Source: Macrocystis pyrifera (lineage: Eukaryota > Sar > Phaeophyceae > Laminariales > Laminariaceae). From it: 64,000 nt of DNA. The notes below the pieces were generated by a model that saw only the letters and a program-made list of their open reading frames with translations, searched no databases and had not been told where the DNA came from. Of the stretch, positions 63,941 to 64,000 are shown piece after piece. Location of the stretch: positions 4,583,901 through 4,647,900 of the forward strand of contig JASSKH010000010.1 of assembly GCA_031763025.1 (NCBI GenBank), read 5' to 3'. Position 1 is the first letter of the stretch. Each line of letters opens with the position of its first letter. A program made the position numbers and the translations under genes.

Positions 63941-64000
63941 ATAAAAGAGAAAGGGTTTTTTCCCGCCTCCACATATTGTCCAGGCAGAACATTTTTTCCA
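63941..64000. other. Window edge; possible further repeat unit
   Basis: CCCGCCTCCACATATTGTCC resembles the P-P-P-x-T part of the 54-bp repeat, so the array may continue beyond the window. Confidence 0.4.

Overview
The window is eukaryotic, repeat-rich, gene-poor nuclear DNA. It carries Ty3/gypsy, Ty1/copia and DIRS-type retrotransposons, a LINE with many copies, tRNA-derived SINEs, TIR/foldback elements, satellites, long triplet arrays and short TTAGGG-like tracts. I see no bacterial operon, Shine-Dalgarno site or phage module, and no host gene I can name. The mix suits a repeat-rich protist or alga, but I cannot name the organism from sequence alone.

Layout. 1-8.7 kb (minus): a Ty3/gypsy-like element with two gag-type frames, a zinc knuckle, and a pol frame that carries a NADAR (YbiA-type) domain before the protease and reverse transcriptase. 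Upstream in the same orientation lies a frame built of 30-residue repeats and broken by one base. 9-16.7 kb: repeat remnants, nested LINE 3' ends, a 43-bp satellite, an array of 14-bp palindromes, two triplet arrays and a run of 75 C. 16.7-19.8 kb: no gene. 19.8-33.3 kb: two copies of an ~875-bp TIR element. The second is expanded to 8 kb by three nested insertions (an 89-bp piggyBac-like MITE, LINE-A and LINE-B) and is flanked by a 9-bp target duplication. 33-38.6 kb: LINE ends, two foldback elements, AT-rich DNA. 38.7-41.6 kb (plus): a heavily mutated second Ty3/gypsy pol. 42-51 kb: more LINE, SINE and TIR copies. 52-55.3 kb (minus): a decayed DIRS-like element (RT, then tyrosine recombinase). 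55-60.7 kb: a LINE 3' end and several tandem arrays. 63-64 kb (plus): a broken Ty1/copia protease followed by 18-residue repeats.

How the parts relate. The LINE is the main builder of the region. Its ORF gives an EEP endonuclease plus reverse transcriptase, and its copies end in a shared 3' region followed by CAA or CA repeats. SINEs, the MITE and LINEs have landed inside one another, so order of insertion can be read from interrupted copies and from empty sites in sister copies. Nearly all coding frames carry stops or frameshifts. The pol frame with the NADAR domain is the longest frame that still looks selected, and it is the most unusual thing here.
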